A DNA stretch of 37,128 nucleotides from a virus, in IMG/VR virus record IMGVR_UViG_3300021127_000017, positions 1 through 37,128 of that record. One strand, written 5' to 3'. Made by a program: the position numbers and the translations under genes. The notes below the pieces were generated by a model. It saw only the letters and a program-made list of their open reading frames with translations. It searched no databases and had not been told where the DNA came from. Shown piece by piece: positions 7,041-13,855 of this stretch; the first letter of the stretch is position 1, and each line of letters opens with the position of its first letter.

Positions 7041-7062
7041 GCTTATTTTACCATAAATAAGC
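7041..7062. terminator. AT-rich hairpin between membrane protein genes
   Basis: GCTTATTT and AAATAAGC pair over 8 bp with a 6-nt loop. The stem is AT-rich and no clear T-run follows on the minus strand, so it may only weaken read-through or be an mRNA structure. Confidence 0.25.
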
Positions 7063-7070
7063 CATAAAAT

Positions 7071-7337
7071 CTATTTTTTTCTAAAGATATGTATATGGAA
7101 ACGACTCTTTAGTGATTTGGCTTCAGTTAACCATTTGTTAATATTAAGCAGGTATACAGATATATAAATGGTTGATCCAAATATAAATCCCCATTGCTTT
7201 GTTACTATGCTATATGCAACCCAAGCACATTCAGTTACTATGCCTACTGCATATCCCCGCCAATTCTTGCGACCAGTCAAATAGATGCCAATGACACCTA
7301 TAATTGATAATCCCCAAGACCATAATTCATTATTCAT
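7071..7337 (-). CDS. Small membrane protein, weakly PnuC-like
   Basis: This 88-aa protein has two or three membrane helices: ELWSWGLSIIGVIGIYLTG (about 4-22), AVGIVTECAWVAYSIV (30-45) and FIFGSTIYISVYLLN (51-65), then a basic tail. The repeated aromatic/Gly pattern (W-A-Y-S-I-V, K-Q-W-G-F) recalls half of the PnuC nicotinamide riboside transporter fold. It is far shorter than a transporter. It could be a third lysis protein or a membrane modifier. The start has GGGGG 4 nt before ATG, and an extended -10 ends 9 nt before it. Confidence 0.5.
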   Translation of the reverse strand: MNNELWSWGLSIIGVIGIYLTGRKNWRGYAVGIVTECAWVAYSIVTKQWGFIFGSTIYISVYLLNINKWLTEAKSLKSRFHIHIFRKK

Positions 7338-7346
7338 ATTACCCCC

Positions 7347-7355
7347 ATTATACCA
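7347..7355 (-). promoter_or_regulatory. Extended -10 promoter for the lysis cassette
   Basis: The minus strand reads TGGTATAAT, with TTGAAT 17 nt upstream inside the loop of the preceding hairpin. The predicted start is near 7340, only a few bases before the ATG at 7337. It would drive the membrane proteins, endolysin and following genes. Confidence 0.55.
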
Positions 7356-7358
7356 AAT

Positions 7359-7383
7359 AGGGCGAGTTTATTCAACTCGCCCT
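7359..7383 (-). terminator. 9-bp GC-rich hairpin after the secreted protein gene
   Basis: AGGGCGAGT and ACTCGCCCT form a perfect 9-bp stem with a 7-nt loop, 18 nt after the stop codon at 7402. The sequence after it on the minus strand (ATTTGG) has no long T-run. Terminators lacking a T-run are reported in actinobacteria. A promoter follows at once. Confidence 0.55.
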
Positions 7384-7401
7384 ACCCAGTTGTACTAAAT
7401 G

Positions 7402-8514
7402 CTACTTAGTCGTAGCGAACTTGTACTTCTTAGCCTTAGCGTTGTAAAGCTTAACAAGTGCATTGTACTTTGCCTGAGCCTTTGCTAGATCAGATGTATG
7501 TGCTGTCTGTTCTGCGGTAAGAGCTGCAGTTGCATTTGCCAAATCTGTTGCATGTGCAGTCTTCTCTGCATTAAGTGCATTTTGTGCAGCAGTTAGGTCA
7601 GATGCATGAGATGCCTTTTCTGTCGCAAGATCAGCAAGTGCAGTCGCAAGATCAGCCTGAGCCTTTGTAAGCGTTGCATTTACAGTTGCCAATTGTGCAT
7701 TAAGCACTGCAATCTGGGCATTAAGATCTGCTACTGAAAATGTTCCAATTGCAGTCTTTACAGGTGCAGGTAGTCCAACTGCGTTTGAGCCGATTCCTGT
7801 ATCTGTTGCAACAACTGTAACTGTTCCACCAGAAAGTGGAGACAATGTGCCTGTTGCTGAACCAAGTACAGTTACTGGGGTTACGCCCGCTGCAGATGTT
7901 ACTGAAGAAGTTGTTATAACCTTAGTAATTGATGAATCAGAGAACGATGCTCCGATTAGTGTTACAGAGATTGGCTCTGATGCCACTGGGTTGCCAAATA
8001 CGTCAGTTGCTGAAACTGTGAATGTTGGAGCAGTATTAACTGCTGCTGTAGCAGGTACAGATAGTACTACATTAGATGCAGGACCAGCACTTCCCTTGAT
8101 GTATACAATCGTTGAATATGCACCATTTGTAATGGTTACTGAACCAGTGTTTGTGCTGGTTGTGTATGCATAAACTGTAATTGCTGCACCAGTTGATGTT
8201 GCAGAAATTGCTGACACTCCACTGGTAGATGATACTGGGATAGTTGATGTATTAAGTGCTGAAACAAGCTTTACGCCTGAGCCAACAAATGATACTGCTG
8301 TTGCTGTGTCTGCAGTAGCAGTAAGAGCAACGGTATCCGATCCATCAATAACGTTTGATGTTGGAACTGCAACTACTTGTGGAGCTGCAGATGTTGTTGT
8401 GTTAGCAACTCCAGCCACTGTCACCGAAAGCGGTGTAGCATGAGCTGATGTTGAAATTCCTACAAATGCTAGGGCTGCAGCAGTAGCAATTGCGATCTTT
8501 TTTGTTGTTTTCAT
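7402..8514 (-). CDS. Secreted surface-type protein: signal peptide, Ig-like region, coiled coil
   Basis: This 370-aa protein starts with a Sec signal peptide: KTTKK, then the hydrophobic core IAIATAAALAFVGIS and a likely cut after AHA at about residue 26. Residues 27-255 are Thr/Ser/Val/Ala-rich beta sequence with an Ig-like (Big) repeat feel; one unit has VSATDVFGNPVASEPISVT. Residues 262-360 form an Ala-rich coiled coil with repeats of the kind LTAEQTAHTSDLAKAQ. The end is Lys-rich. No catalytic motif is visible. A signal peptide is unusual for a phage protein; it would place the product on the host surface or outside. Candidate roles are superinfection exclusion, adhesion or a captured host gene. 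RBS AAAGGA lies before the ATG, and a hairpin follows the gene. Confidence 0.75.
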   Translation of the reverse strand: MKTTKKIAIATAAALAFVGISTSAHATPLSVTVAGVANTTTSAAPQVVAVPTSNVIDGSDTVALTATADTATAVSFVGSGVKLVSALNTSTIPVSSTSGVSAISATSTGAAITVYAYTTSTNTGSVTITNGAYSTIVYIKGSAGPASNVVLSVPATAAVNTAPTFTVSATDVFGNPVASEPISVTLIGASFSDSSITKVITTSSVTSAAGVTPVTVLGSATGTLSPLSGGTVTVVATDTGIGSNAVGLPAPVKTAIGTFSVADLNAQIAVLNAQLATVNATLTKAQADLATALADLATEKASHASDLTAAQNALNAEKTAHATDLANATAALTAEQTAHTSDLAKAQAKYNALVKLYNAKAKKYKFATTK

Positions 8515-8532
8515 TTTTTCCTTTTCGTTTGG

Positions 8533-8763
8533 TTATTTTCCTAGGTTTTTACCCAATAGTTTAGGTAAATCTAATAGCCCTTGCTTTAGGGCTGTAAGTT
8601 CTTCTTTTAAAGTTTTATTTTCTTTACGGAGCTTTTCCGCAATAGACTCAATTGTATCACATTGCATTTGTTTTGTCTCTAAGGCATCAATGTACCAGCT
8701 TAATTTTTGCTGAGAATCGTGATACAACTGTTCATAATCAATTTCTTTTTTACGCTTAAACAT
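8533..8763 (-). CDS. Small coiled-coil protein
   Basis: This 76-aa protein begins MFKRKKEIDYEQLY and has heptad-like hydrophobics from about residue 14 to 65 (LSWYIDALETK, IAEKLRKENKTLKEELTAL). The C-terminus is LLDLPKLLGKNLGK. It sits 8 nt after the terminase large subunit and 18 nt before the secreted protein gene. I do not recognise a family. It could be a scaffold, packaging accessory or coiled-coil regulator. Confidence 0.65.
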   Translation of the reverse strand: MFKRKKEIDYEQLYHDSQQKLSWYIDALETKQMQCDTIESIAEKLRKENKTLKEELTALKQGLLDLPKLLGKNLGK

Positions 8764-8771
8764 AAGTTACT

Positions 8772-10607
8772 CTACAGTATTGTGAAATTGTCTACAAATG
8801 AACGCTCTGGATCAGTATCTTCCAGACCTAAATATTCTCTAAGATGAGAAGGCATTTGTCTCTGTTTCGGCTGTCTGATTACATTATCATCATACTTCAC
8901 AGGTTCATCCCCTTCAACATCTTCATCAAACTGATCATATGAATAAATATGAACTTCATTATCGCCTTTAGGTGTTAATGATATCGCATTATAAATTGCA
9001 CCACAAGTCGCATCCGCCAAGTCTTTTGAACCTTTTCGTGGGTGGTCAACTTTGTCCTTCTTTATAATTCTAAGTTGTAGTAATTCATCAATAAGCAGTG
9101 GGATTCTTGGACCATTTACCCGCTCTTCCATGACAGTCAAAAGCATGTCTTCATAATGCTTTTTGGCTACAGATAGAATTTCACAATTCATACCCTGAGC
9201 TTTTAATTGTTCCATCATATCGTATGAATTCCAGCGGTCAAATGTTACTCTGCGAACATTAAAGCCACGCTGCTTCAAAGAAATAATATAATTCTTAACC
9301 TCAGTAAAATCAACTACATTTTCTTTACTTGGTGTCCAGTATCTTACTGCATCTACTACAACATATGGAGCAGCATCAGTCATGGCTCCCGCCATCTTCA
9401 TAGTAACCCATTTGTCAACGTGAGCCATTGTTACTGCACAATGGTCATGCTTTTGAGCCAAGTCAACGTGAATGTAATAATATTTATCTGGGTCTGGTTT
9501 AAACCAATCTCTGAAAGCATTATTTTCATCTAGGGCTACATTCAAATTGCTAAATGCATGCTCTACCTTTTCACGGGATGAGAACATAGCATCTACAGCC
9601 TCTGGTGGCATGCAGGCAAATCTAGCCAAGGCATCAATTGGGTTGGTGTAGAAGTTCATTGCCAGATCTGAAATTTTAATAGTTGGATTAATTTCCCATG
9701 TTGGCCTTCTCAATGCAAATGTTTTTGGAACGCTATAGTTTAAGATATGGTCTTCTTCCCATTGAATTGTAAATTCGTTACCCTCAGTTCCATCTGGAAG
9801 ATCTTCGTCAACCTTAAAGGTATGGGTTCTTGTTACAACTTCCTTGTCCGCAATCACTTCATTGTATCTTTGTTGTATAAAGTCATTCTTGAAACGTGGG
9901 AACGACAGCAAAATGATTTTACCAAACTGTGGAAAACGTGAGTCTACGGAGTTTTTAAACATGTTGTAGATGGCTGAAGCAGTCTTTGCCTGCTCGTTTC
10001 CGCTTGTAGATTCCAAATCAAAGCCTGAAATCTCATCAAGTACAGCAAACAAAAGGTTGTATCCTTCCCAAGATTCTCTTTGGGAGTGACCAGAGTGAAC
10101 CGTAATGCTTTTAGAAAACTCTACGCTTCCTACCTTTTCATTATATTTGCCATCAAACCAGCGACATCTGGTTATTCTATTCTTAAAGCCTTTAAAGAAA
10201 ACTTGTTGTGCCTGAACAGCGTTAACAGCAACGTTAATAATATCAATGCTGTCTCCTGGAGGCTTGCCATAATATCTTGCTGGATCTTTAAGACACAGCA
10301 ATAGGTAAACTACATAAGAACATGCAATTGTTGATGTGTAGTCTTTACCAGAACCCTTACCTAGTTGAAAGATAACTTCCTTACAGGTCTGCTTCCAACG
10401 TTTTTCGCCTTCTATTTCACCGTAAAGTTTTATAAGAGTTTCTCTTTTATAAATTTGAGTTGAAGCCTTAATCATCATATATTGATAATCAGAAAGCGGA
10501 GGTAGTCCTAAATAGTCTTTGGACGTTACAAATTCTTCAATCTCAACTGGTATTTCTTCAAAAGCATCTTCTTCAAGTGCTTCAAGAAAATCACTAAAAT
10601 CAGTCAA
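8772..10607 (-). CDS. terL: Terminase large subunit
   Basis: This 611-aa DNA-packaging motor has an N-terminal ATPase and a C-terminal RNase H-like nuclease. Walker A is GKGSGKD at about 83-89, in the sequence IFQLGKGSGKDYTST. Walker B is LLFAVLDEISG, with Asp191 and Glu192. The nuclease domain shows YIHVDLAQKHDHCAV near 373-387 (first Asp), RVTFDRWNSYDMM near 456-468 and KDLADATCGAIYNA near 541-554 (last Asp). It cuts concatemers and pumps DNA into proheads. It overlaps the upstream small subunit by 8 nt, as expected for a coupled pair. The portal gene that usually follows is missing at this place. Confidence 0.93.
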   Translation of the reverse strand: MTDFSDFLEALEEDAFEEIPVEIEEFVTSKDYLGLPPLSDYQYMMIKASTQIYKRETLIKLYGEIEGEKRWKQTCKEVIFQLGKGSGKDYTSTIACSYVVYLLLCLKDPARYYGKPPGDSIDIINVAVNAVQAQQVFFKGFKNRITRCRWFDGKYNEKVGSVEFSKSITVHSGHSQRESWEGYNLLFAVLDEISGFDLESTSGNEQAKTASAIYNMFKNSVDSRFPQFGKIILLSFPRFKNDFIQQRYNEVIADKEVVTRTHTFKVDEDLPDGTEGNEFTIQWEEDHILNYSVPKTFALRRPTWEINPTIKISDLAMNFYTNPIDALARFACMPPEAVDAMFSSREKVEHAFSNLNVALDENNAFRDWFKPDPDKYYYIHVDLAQKHDHCAVTMAHVDKWVTMKMAGAMTDAAPYVVVDAVRYWTPSKENVVDFTEVKNYIISLKQRGFNVRRVTFDRWNSYDMMEQLKAQGMNCEILSVAKKHYEDMLLTVMEERVNGPRIPLLIDELLQLRIIKKDKVDHPRKGSKDLADATCGAIYNAISLTPKGDNEVHIYSYDQFDEDVEGDEPVKYDDNVIRQPKQRQMPSHLREYLGLEDTDPERSFVDNFTIL

Positions 10608-11127
10608 CTGATATTACCTCAACTTTATTAGTTACGGCAGATAATCTTCTGGCTACTTCTTGTTTGCAATTTGGGCAGGTAGAGGTAACGTCACGAAGAA
10701 TTCCAACAAGAACTTCTTGCTTTCTTTCAGTCTCAAGTATTTGATCTGACATTTCATTCTTTTCAATAACGCCAGCTTTTTGCAACATGTCAATTCTCTT
10801 TGACTCAACGTCAGCAATTAGCTTTAAAGCCTGAGATTTAATATTAAGTGCATCCTGATCGTCTGCTTGCTTTACTGTTTTCCAAGCTTCCTGTATAACC
10901 ATAGAGTAATGTTGATCAGCTGCTCCCAAGGCTTCCTTAGCTCTCTCACGAATACCATTATCACCATGCATCAATTCACGCCAAGTATTAAGCATGTTTG
11001 ATACTTGTATTGGCTTTAAGTCAAATTGCTTAGCGATAGCATTCACATTGTTTCCTTTAATAAATTCAGAAACAACTTTATTCATCTGCTCAAAACTATC
11101 TGCTAGTTCAATGGCATTGTCACTCAT
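10600..11127 (-). CDS. terS: Terminase small subunit (putative), HTH plus zinc knuckle
   Basis: I start this gene at the ATG at 11127 (175 aa) rather than at 11175, because AGGAGG lies 5 nt before 11127 and the longer form overlaps fmdB deeply. Residues 20-55 contain a helix-turn-helix (VNAIAKQFDLKPIQVSNML). A long helical region follows, with KRIDMLQKAGVIEK. Near the C-terminus CPNCKQEVARRL could bind zinc with a partner subunit. Position directly before terL and HTH-helical layout fit the subunit that recognises the packaging site. Sequence similarity to known small subunits is not obvious, so this is mostly context. Confidence 0.6.
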   Translation of the reverse strand: MSDNAIELADSFEQMNKVVSEFIKGNNVNAIAKQFDLKPIQVSNMLNTWRELMHGDNGIRERAKEALGAADQHYSMVIQEAWKTVKQADDQDALNIKSQALKLIADVESKRIDMLQKAGVIEKNEMSDQILETERKQEVLVGILRDVTSTCPNCKQEVARRLSAVTNKVEVISVD

Positions 11128-11128
11128 A

Positions 11129-11305
11129 TTATCCTCCTGTTGAATAAAACCCTTTGGCATTAAAATGTATACCAAAAGTATTAAATACCCTAGTCATGTT
11201 ATAACCACACTTAGGGCACGGCGGGGTTTTTTCTTCTTCATCAAAACTTCGTCTGACTTCTGTCTTTGTATCACATGTGACACAATTATATTCATATGTA
11301 GGCAT
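11129..11305 (-). CDS. FmdB-type zinc ribbon protein, 58 aa
   Basis: This is a small gene nested between the HTH and terminase genes. The protein starts MPTYEYNCVTCDTKTEV, has CPKCGYNMTRVF and ends near FNAKGFYSTGG. This is the FmdB/CxxC regulatory zinc-ribbon pattern (MPxYEYxCxxC ... CPxCG ... GFYxTD) with its full normal length. Its function in phages is unknown; zinc binding through four Cys (8, 11, 31, 34) is very likely. Its ATG overlaps the stop of the upstream HTH gene (TAATG). Its last codons, GGA GGA, double as the ribosome site of the terminase small subunit. Confidence 0.85.
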   Translation of the reverse strand: MPTYEYNCVTCDTKTEVRRSFDEEEKTPPCPKCGYNMTRVFNTFGIHFNAKGFYSTGG

Positions 11306-11451
11306 TACTTGATCTTTCCTATTCCATACTTTTCTAAATATCTAATTATAGTCATTCTGCTACAACCAGCCTCTTTTGCAATTTCATCAAGGCTTTTCTT
11401 TTGTACAAGATATCTCTTATATAGCCATTCTTTACTTTCATACAATTTCAT
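11305..11451 (-). CDS. Helix-turn-helix microprotein, 48 aa
   Basis: The 48-aa product consists almost wholly of one HTH: KSLDEIAKEAGCSRMTIIRY is the recognition pair, followed by LEKYGIGKIK. It begins MKLYESKEWLYKRYLVQK. Similar tiny HTH proteins occur in actinobacteriophages and resemble the DNA-binding part of homing enzymes or resolvases. The ATG lies within the last 14 nt of the RuvC-like gene and its stop overlaps the fmdB start. Its target is unknown; autoregulation of the terminase or resolvase block is possible. Confidence 0.75.
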   Translation of the reverse strand: MKLYESKEWLYKRYLVQKKSLDEIAKEAGCSRMTIIRYLEKYGIGKIK

Positions 11452-11992
11452 TTACAGCATACCAAGCAATTCCAACTGCATCTGCAACATTGTCACTATT
11501 TGTGCCAACGCCTTTTGTTTGTGCAAACTTAATTGTTTTGCCCTTTCTAATTTCTCTTATCTTAGCCTTATACCAGTTCTCCGATTTCCCAGGAAACTCT
11601 TTGCGTACCGCTTCCTTTTCAACCTTGGTAAAATTCTTATTACCAATATAAGACTGCCATGTAATAGGGTGGACTTCAACCACCTTGATATTATCATGCA
11701 TAAGCTCACCCATAATTGTACCAAAAACGTAAGCCATTTTCAACCCAGTTGCGACTGATTTTACTGAAACGGCTGCTTCAATTGCAATAAAATCATATTC
11801 AAGCATCTGTTTAATTGCTTTTACTTTGTTCTTGGCATCAAGTATTCTATCGTATACTGTCTCTCCAGTAAATTCGATTTCCCCCCATTTGTTTACTTTA
11901 TGGTTGTCCATCAAACAAAATGCTATGCTATTTGTACTTGCATCTATACCAAGCACTTTGCTTGGCGTTCTACGAAGATCAGCTAACCCCAT
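11438..11992 (-). CDS. RuvC-like Holliday junction resolvase
   Basis: This 184-aa protein has the RNase H-like fold order of RuvC. VLGIDASTNSIAFCLMD (13-29) supplies the first Asp (17). FIAIEAAVSVKSVATGLKM (68-86) supplies Glu72. EVHPITWQSYIG lies near 106-117, as in RuvC VxPxxWK. SDNVADAVGIAWYA at 166-179 supplies the last acidic pair. It likely resolves branched replication or recombination DNA before packaging. It overlaps the zinc-finger gene upstream by 14 nt and the HTH gene downstream by 14 nt. Confidence 0.8.
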   Translation of the reverse strand: MGLADLRRTPSKVLGIDASTNSIAFCLMDNHKVNKWGEIEFTGETVYDRILDAKNKVKAIKQMLEYDFIAIEAAVSVKSVATGLKMAYVFGTIMGELMHDNIKVVEVHPITWQSYIGNKNFTKVEKEAVRKEFPGKSENWYKAKIREIRKGKTIKFAQTKGVGTNSDNVADAVGIAWYAVNEIV

Positions 11993-12263
11993 TTAGCATC
12001 TCCAATATAGATTTACGCTCAGCAGCAGCCTTTTTAGCCTTGCAAGATTCACATTCTTCACTGCTACTATATCTATTCAAGATTTGATCGCAGCCACGAT
12101 TCTTGCATATAAACTTAACTCCAGCCCTACGAGCTTTGGTATTCTGATACTTTTCTTTGATTTTTAAGTTTGTTGCTATCTTGCAACATTCATCTGAACA
12201 GTATTTTTGATTATGAGTCTTTGCCTCAAACTCGTTGTTGCATTCTTCATAGGCACAAATCAT
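11979..12263 (-). CDS. Zinc-finger protein, 94 aa
   Basis: The start is taken at the ATG at 12263, which overlaps the stop of the Cas4-like gene (ATGA); the frame is open to 12353 but that part overlaps coding sequence. CAYEECNNEF, then KYCSDECCK, form one Cys4 knuckle like those seen in many phage zinc fingers. A second pair-set, CKNRGCDQIL with CESCKAKKAA, forms another. A basic linker (KIKEKYQNTKARRAG) lies between. Nucleic acid binding is likely. The specific role is unknown. It is located within the recombination gene block. Confidence 0.65.
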   Translation of the reverse strand: MICAYEECNNEFEAKTHNQKYCSDECCKIATNLKIKEKYQNTKARRAGVKFICKNRGCDQILNRYSSSEECESCKAKKAAAERKSILEMLNGVS

Positions 12264-13054
12264 ATAGTTGTCTCCATCATTGGATAGTCTACATCGCCTA
12301 TATCTAACTTCATCTCTTTCCAACAAGTTTTCTTTACTGGGCAATATGAGCATGGCATTCTAGTCTTGCTCTCACCCGCTCTGCTTGGCAAAGTTTTCTC
12401 TTCATAAAGCTTATATACTCCACGAAGCCAGTCAAGAACATATTCAACTAATTTCTTATTCTGCTCGTCCATTTCAATTACAATAAGTAATGGCTCTTGG
12501 TCATTCTTATTCTCATAGAAGAACACACCAGTATCATGACCCTTTGTGTACATATAGATCAGAAGCTGAATCATGTGGTTTTCTTCTGGCTTCTGAGATG
12601 ATTGCTTATAAACAAATTTGTCATCCTTCATTGATTTAATCTCAAAAGGAATTTCAATATTATTTTCAACATCTAGAATAAGTGTATCTCTAAAGCCACG
12701 AATTGGTGGATCTTCAACAAGAATCTCTGCCTCATGGTCAATGACCTTATAGCTCTTATTCATTTTACTTAATCTTGATTGAAGTCTATCGTGAACAAAG
12801 GTTCCATTTTCCATATTGGCTTTACCCTTGTAGTCAGCAGTATCTTCAAACTCTGCACCATTAAATGCTAAATACCAATATCTAGCACACTTACCATGAC
12901 CATAACCAATTGTACTAGGGGCAAATGTTTTCTTTTGAGTGAACCCAGCCTTGCTCTCATATGTATCCTTAAACTCTTGTAAGAATTTATCCTTATCAAA
13001 AGTTCCAGACTTAGGCTTATACTGCTTATATTTAAGCTGACCTATTGATCCCAA
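12260..13054 (-). CDS. Cas4/RecB-like PD-(D/E)XK exonuclease with Fe-S cysteines
   Basis: This 264-aa protein has His88 (FVHDRL), Asp123 (RGFRDTL), the E-x-K pair Glu138/Lys140 (PFEIKS) and Gln163 (HMIQLLIYMY), the metal-binding set of RecB/Cas4 nucleases. Cys56 and the trio Cys235, Cys238 and Cys244 (CSYCPVKKTC) match the four-Cys iron-sulfur cluster of Cas4/AddB-type enzymes. It would resect DNA ends for recombination. No cas1 or cas2 or repeat array is present, so it is not a CRISPR adaptation gene here. The start is TTG at 13054, exactly abutting the previous stop (TAATTG). Confidence 0.8.
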   Translation of the reverse strand: MGSIGQLKYKQYKPKSGTFDKDKFLQEFKDTYESKAGFTQKKTFAPSTIGYGHGKCARYWYLAFNGAEFEDTADYKGKANMENGTFVHDRLQSRLSKMNKSYKVIDHEAEILVEDPPIRGFRDTLILDVENNIEIPFEIKSMKDDKFVYKQSSQKPEENHMIQLLIYMYTKGHDTGVFFYENKNDQEPLLIVIEMDEQNKKLVEYVLDWLRGVYKLYEEKTLPSRAGESKTRMPCSYCPVKKTCWKEMKLDIGDVDYPMMETTI

Positions 13055-13387
13055 TTAAACACCATACCTTGCTGAATACTTTAATGCATCTACTAACTTA
13101 TCAATTGTATCTGCTGCAGTATAATAAGTATTCTTTTTCTTTGAGGAATCCCCGCCCTTTTCAAAGGTAGTGTAATATCTTGCCTGCATAGCAAATTTAG
13201 CACTGATTGCTTGTAACTTTACAATTAGATCAGGTGCTTTATTTGAAGGTACATCTGGTTTTGTAATTAATTTAATAATCAATTCAAGAGCTGTGTCCAA
13301 ATCTTTATCCTGCATAAATTCACACATATCATTAAACTCTGTTATAGAGCTGATTTGTTCAACTACTGTTCCTGTTGTTTCCGCCAT
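13055..13387 (-). CDS. Hypothetical protein, 110 aa
   Basis: The product is mostly helical: acidic at the N-terminus, with LDTALELIIKLITKP near 30-44, then DLIVKLQAISAKFAMQARYYTTFEKGG and a C-terminal TIDKLVDALKYSARYGV. It lacks Cys pairs and membrane spans. It lies between the resolvase-like nuclease (25-nt overlap) and the Cas4-like exonuclease. Tight coupling suggests a recombination accessory factor. I do not recognise the family. Confidence 0.65.
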   Translation of the reverse strand: MAETTGTVVEQISSITEFNDMCEFMQDKDLDTALELIIKLITKPDVPSNKAPDLIVKLQAISAKFAMQARYYTTFEKGGDSSKKKNTYYTAADTIDKLVDALKYSARYGV

Positions 13388-13674
13388 GCTTCCTCCATCT
13401 GTTCAAACATTGCCCACTCAATTACGGCTAGTCGTGTCTTTTGGCCTTCTTCGCCCAATATAAGTTTAAGTACTGGATATTTATCACGTGATACTTTAAA
13501 AGTGTCCGTGCAAATTTTTGCCCAAATTTCTTTACTAATGGAGATTGACTTAGAGTACTCTTTATAATCAACGACAAAATCATTCCATATAGCATCACCC
13601 TTTTGGTAATCACCACGTCCTGAATTCTTTTGTCCTTTGGCTCCGTCACGTTTAATCTCTCCTCTTTCAGACAA
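13363..13674 (-). CDS. PD-(D/E)XK nuclease, Holliday junction resolvase-like
   Basis: This 103-aa protein has the pattern of small phage PD-(D/E)XK nucleases: an N-terminal Glu, then SGRGDYQKGD (18-27), then VVDYKEYSKSISISKEIW (34-51), with Asp27 and the D-x-K pair Asp36/Lys38. Helix IWAKICTDTF and strand YPVLKLIL follow. In relatives the equivalent is KGD ... ECK ... S-F-x-I. It would cut branched DNA. The window thus has two resolvase-type enzymes. It overlaps the upstream zinc ribbon gene by 8 nt and the downstream unknown by 25 nt. Confidence 0.65.
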   Translation of the reverse strand: MSERGEIKRDGAKGQKNSGRGDYQKGDAIWNDFVVDYKEYSKSISISKEIWAKICTDTFKVSRDKYPVLKLILGEEGQKTRLAVIEWAMFEQMEEAWRKQQEQ

Positions 13675-13855
13675 GTTGATGTTCCGATCTATGATTTTGA
13701 GAACATATCCAAACTATCTTTAATTCATCAACGTCCCAATATGCAAACTCTACATCTTCCCTGCAATGCTTACATCCATAATTACCGTACATCTTTTCAT
13801 ATCTGGTCATATCCTTACCAGACTTCTTGCTTACAAAATCATTAATCTTACTCAT
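13667..13855 (-). CDS. Zinc ribbon protein, 62 aa
   Basis: The likely start is the ATG at 13855, overlapping the recA stop by 8 nt (ATGAGTAA), giving MSKINDFVSKK. GCKHCREDVEFAYW near residues 27-40 and WICSQNHRSEH near 49-59 supply Cys/Cys and Cys/His pairs for one zinc ion. It is basic at the N-terminus. It probably binds nucleic acid or partners within the recombination module. There is no specific family call. Confidence 0.6.
   Translation of the reverse strand: MSKINDFVSKKSGKDMTRYEKMYGNYGCKHCREDVEFAYWDVDELKIVWICSQNHRSEHQLV

Noticed and set aside
11165-11758. A 197-aa plus-strand open frame rich in Phe/Ile/Tyr/Cys.
   Set aside because: It is antisense to the terminase, FmdB, HTH and RuvC-like genes, which have clear motifs. 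Composition is that of a shadow frame.
12260-13054. Cas4-like gene as a sign of a CRISPR system.
   Set aside because: No repeat array, cas1 or cas2 in the window; Cas4-like exonucleases are common phage recombination genes.
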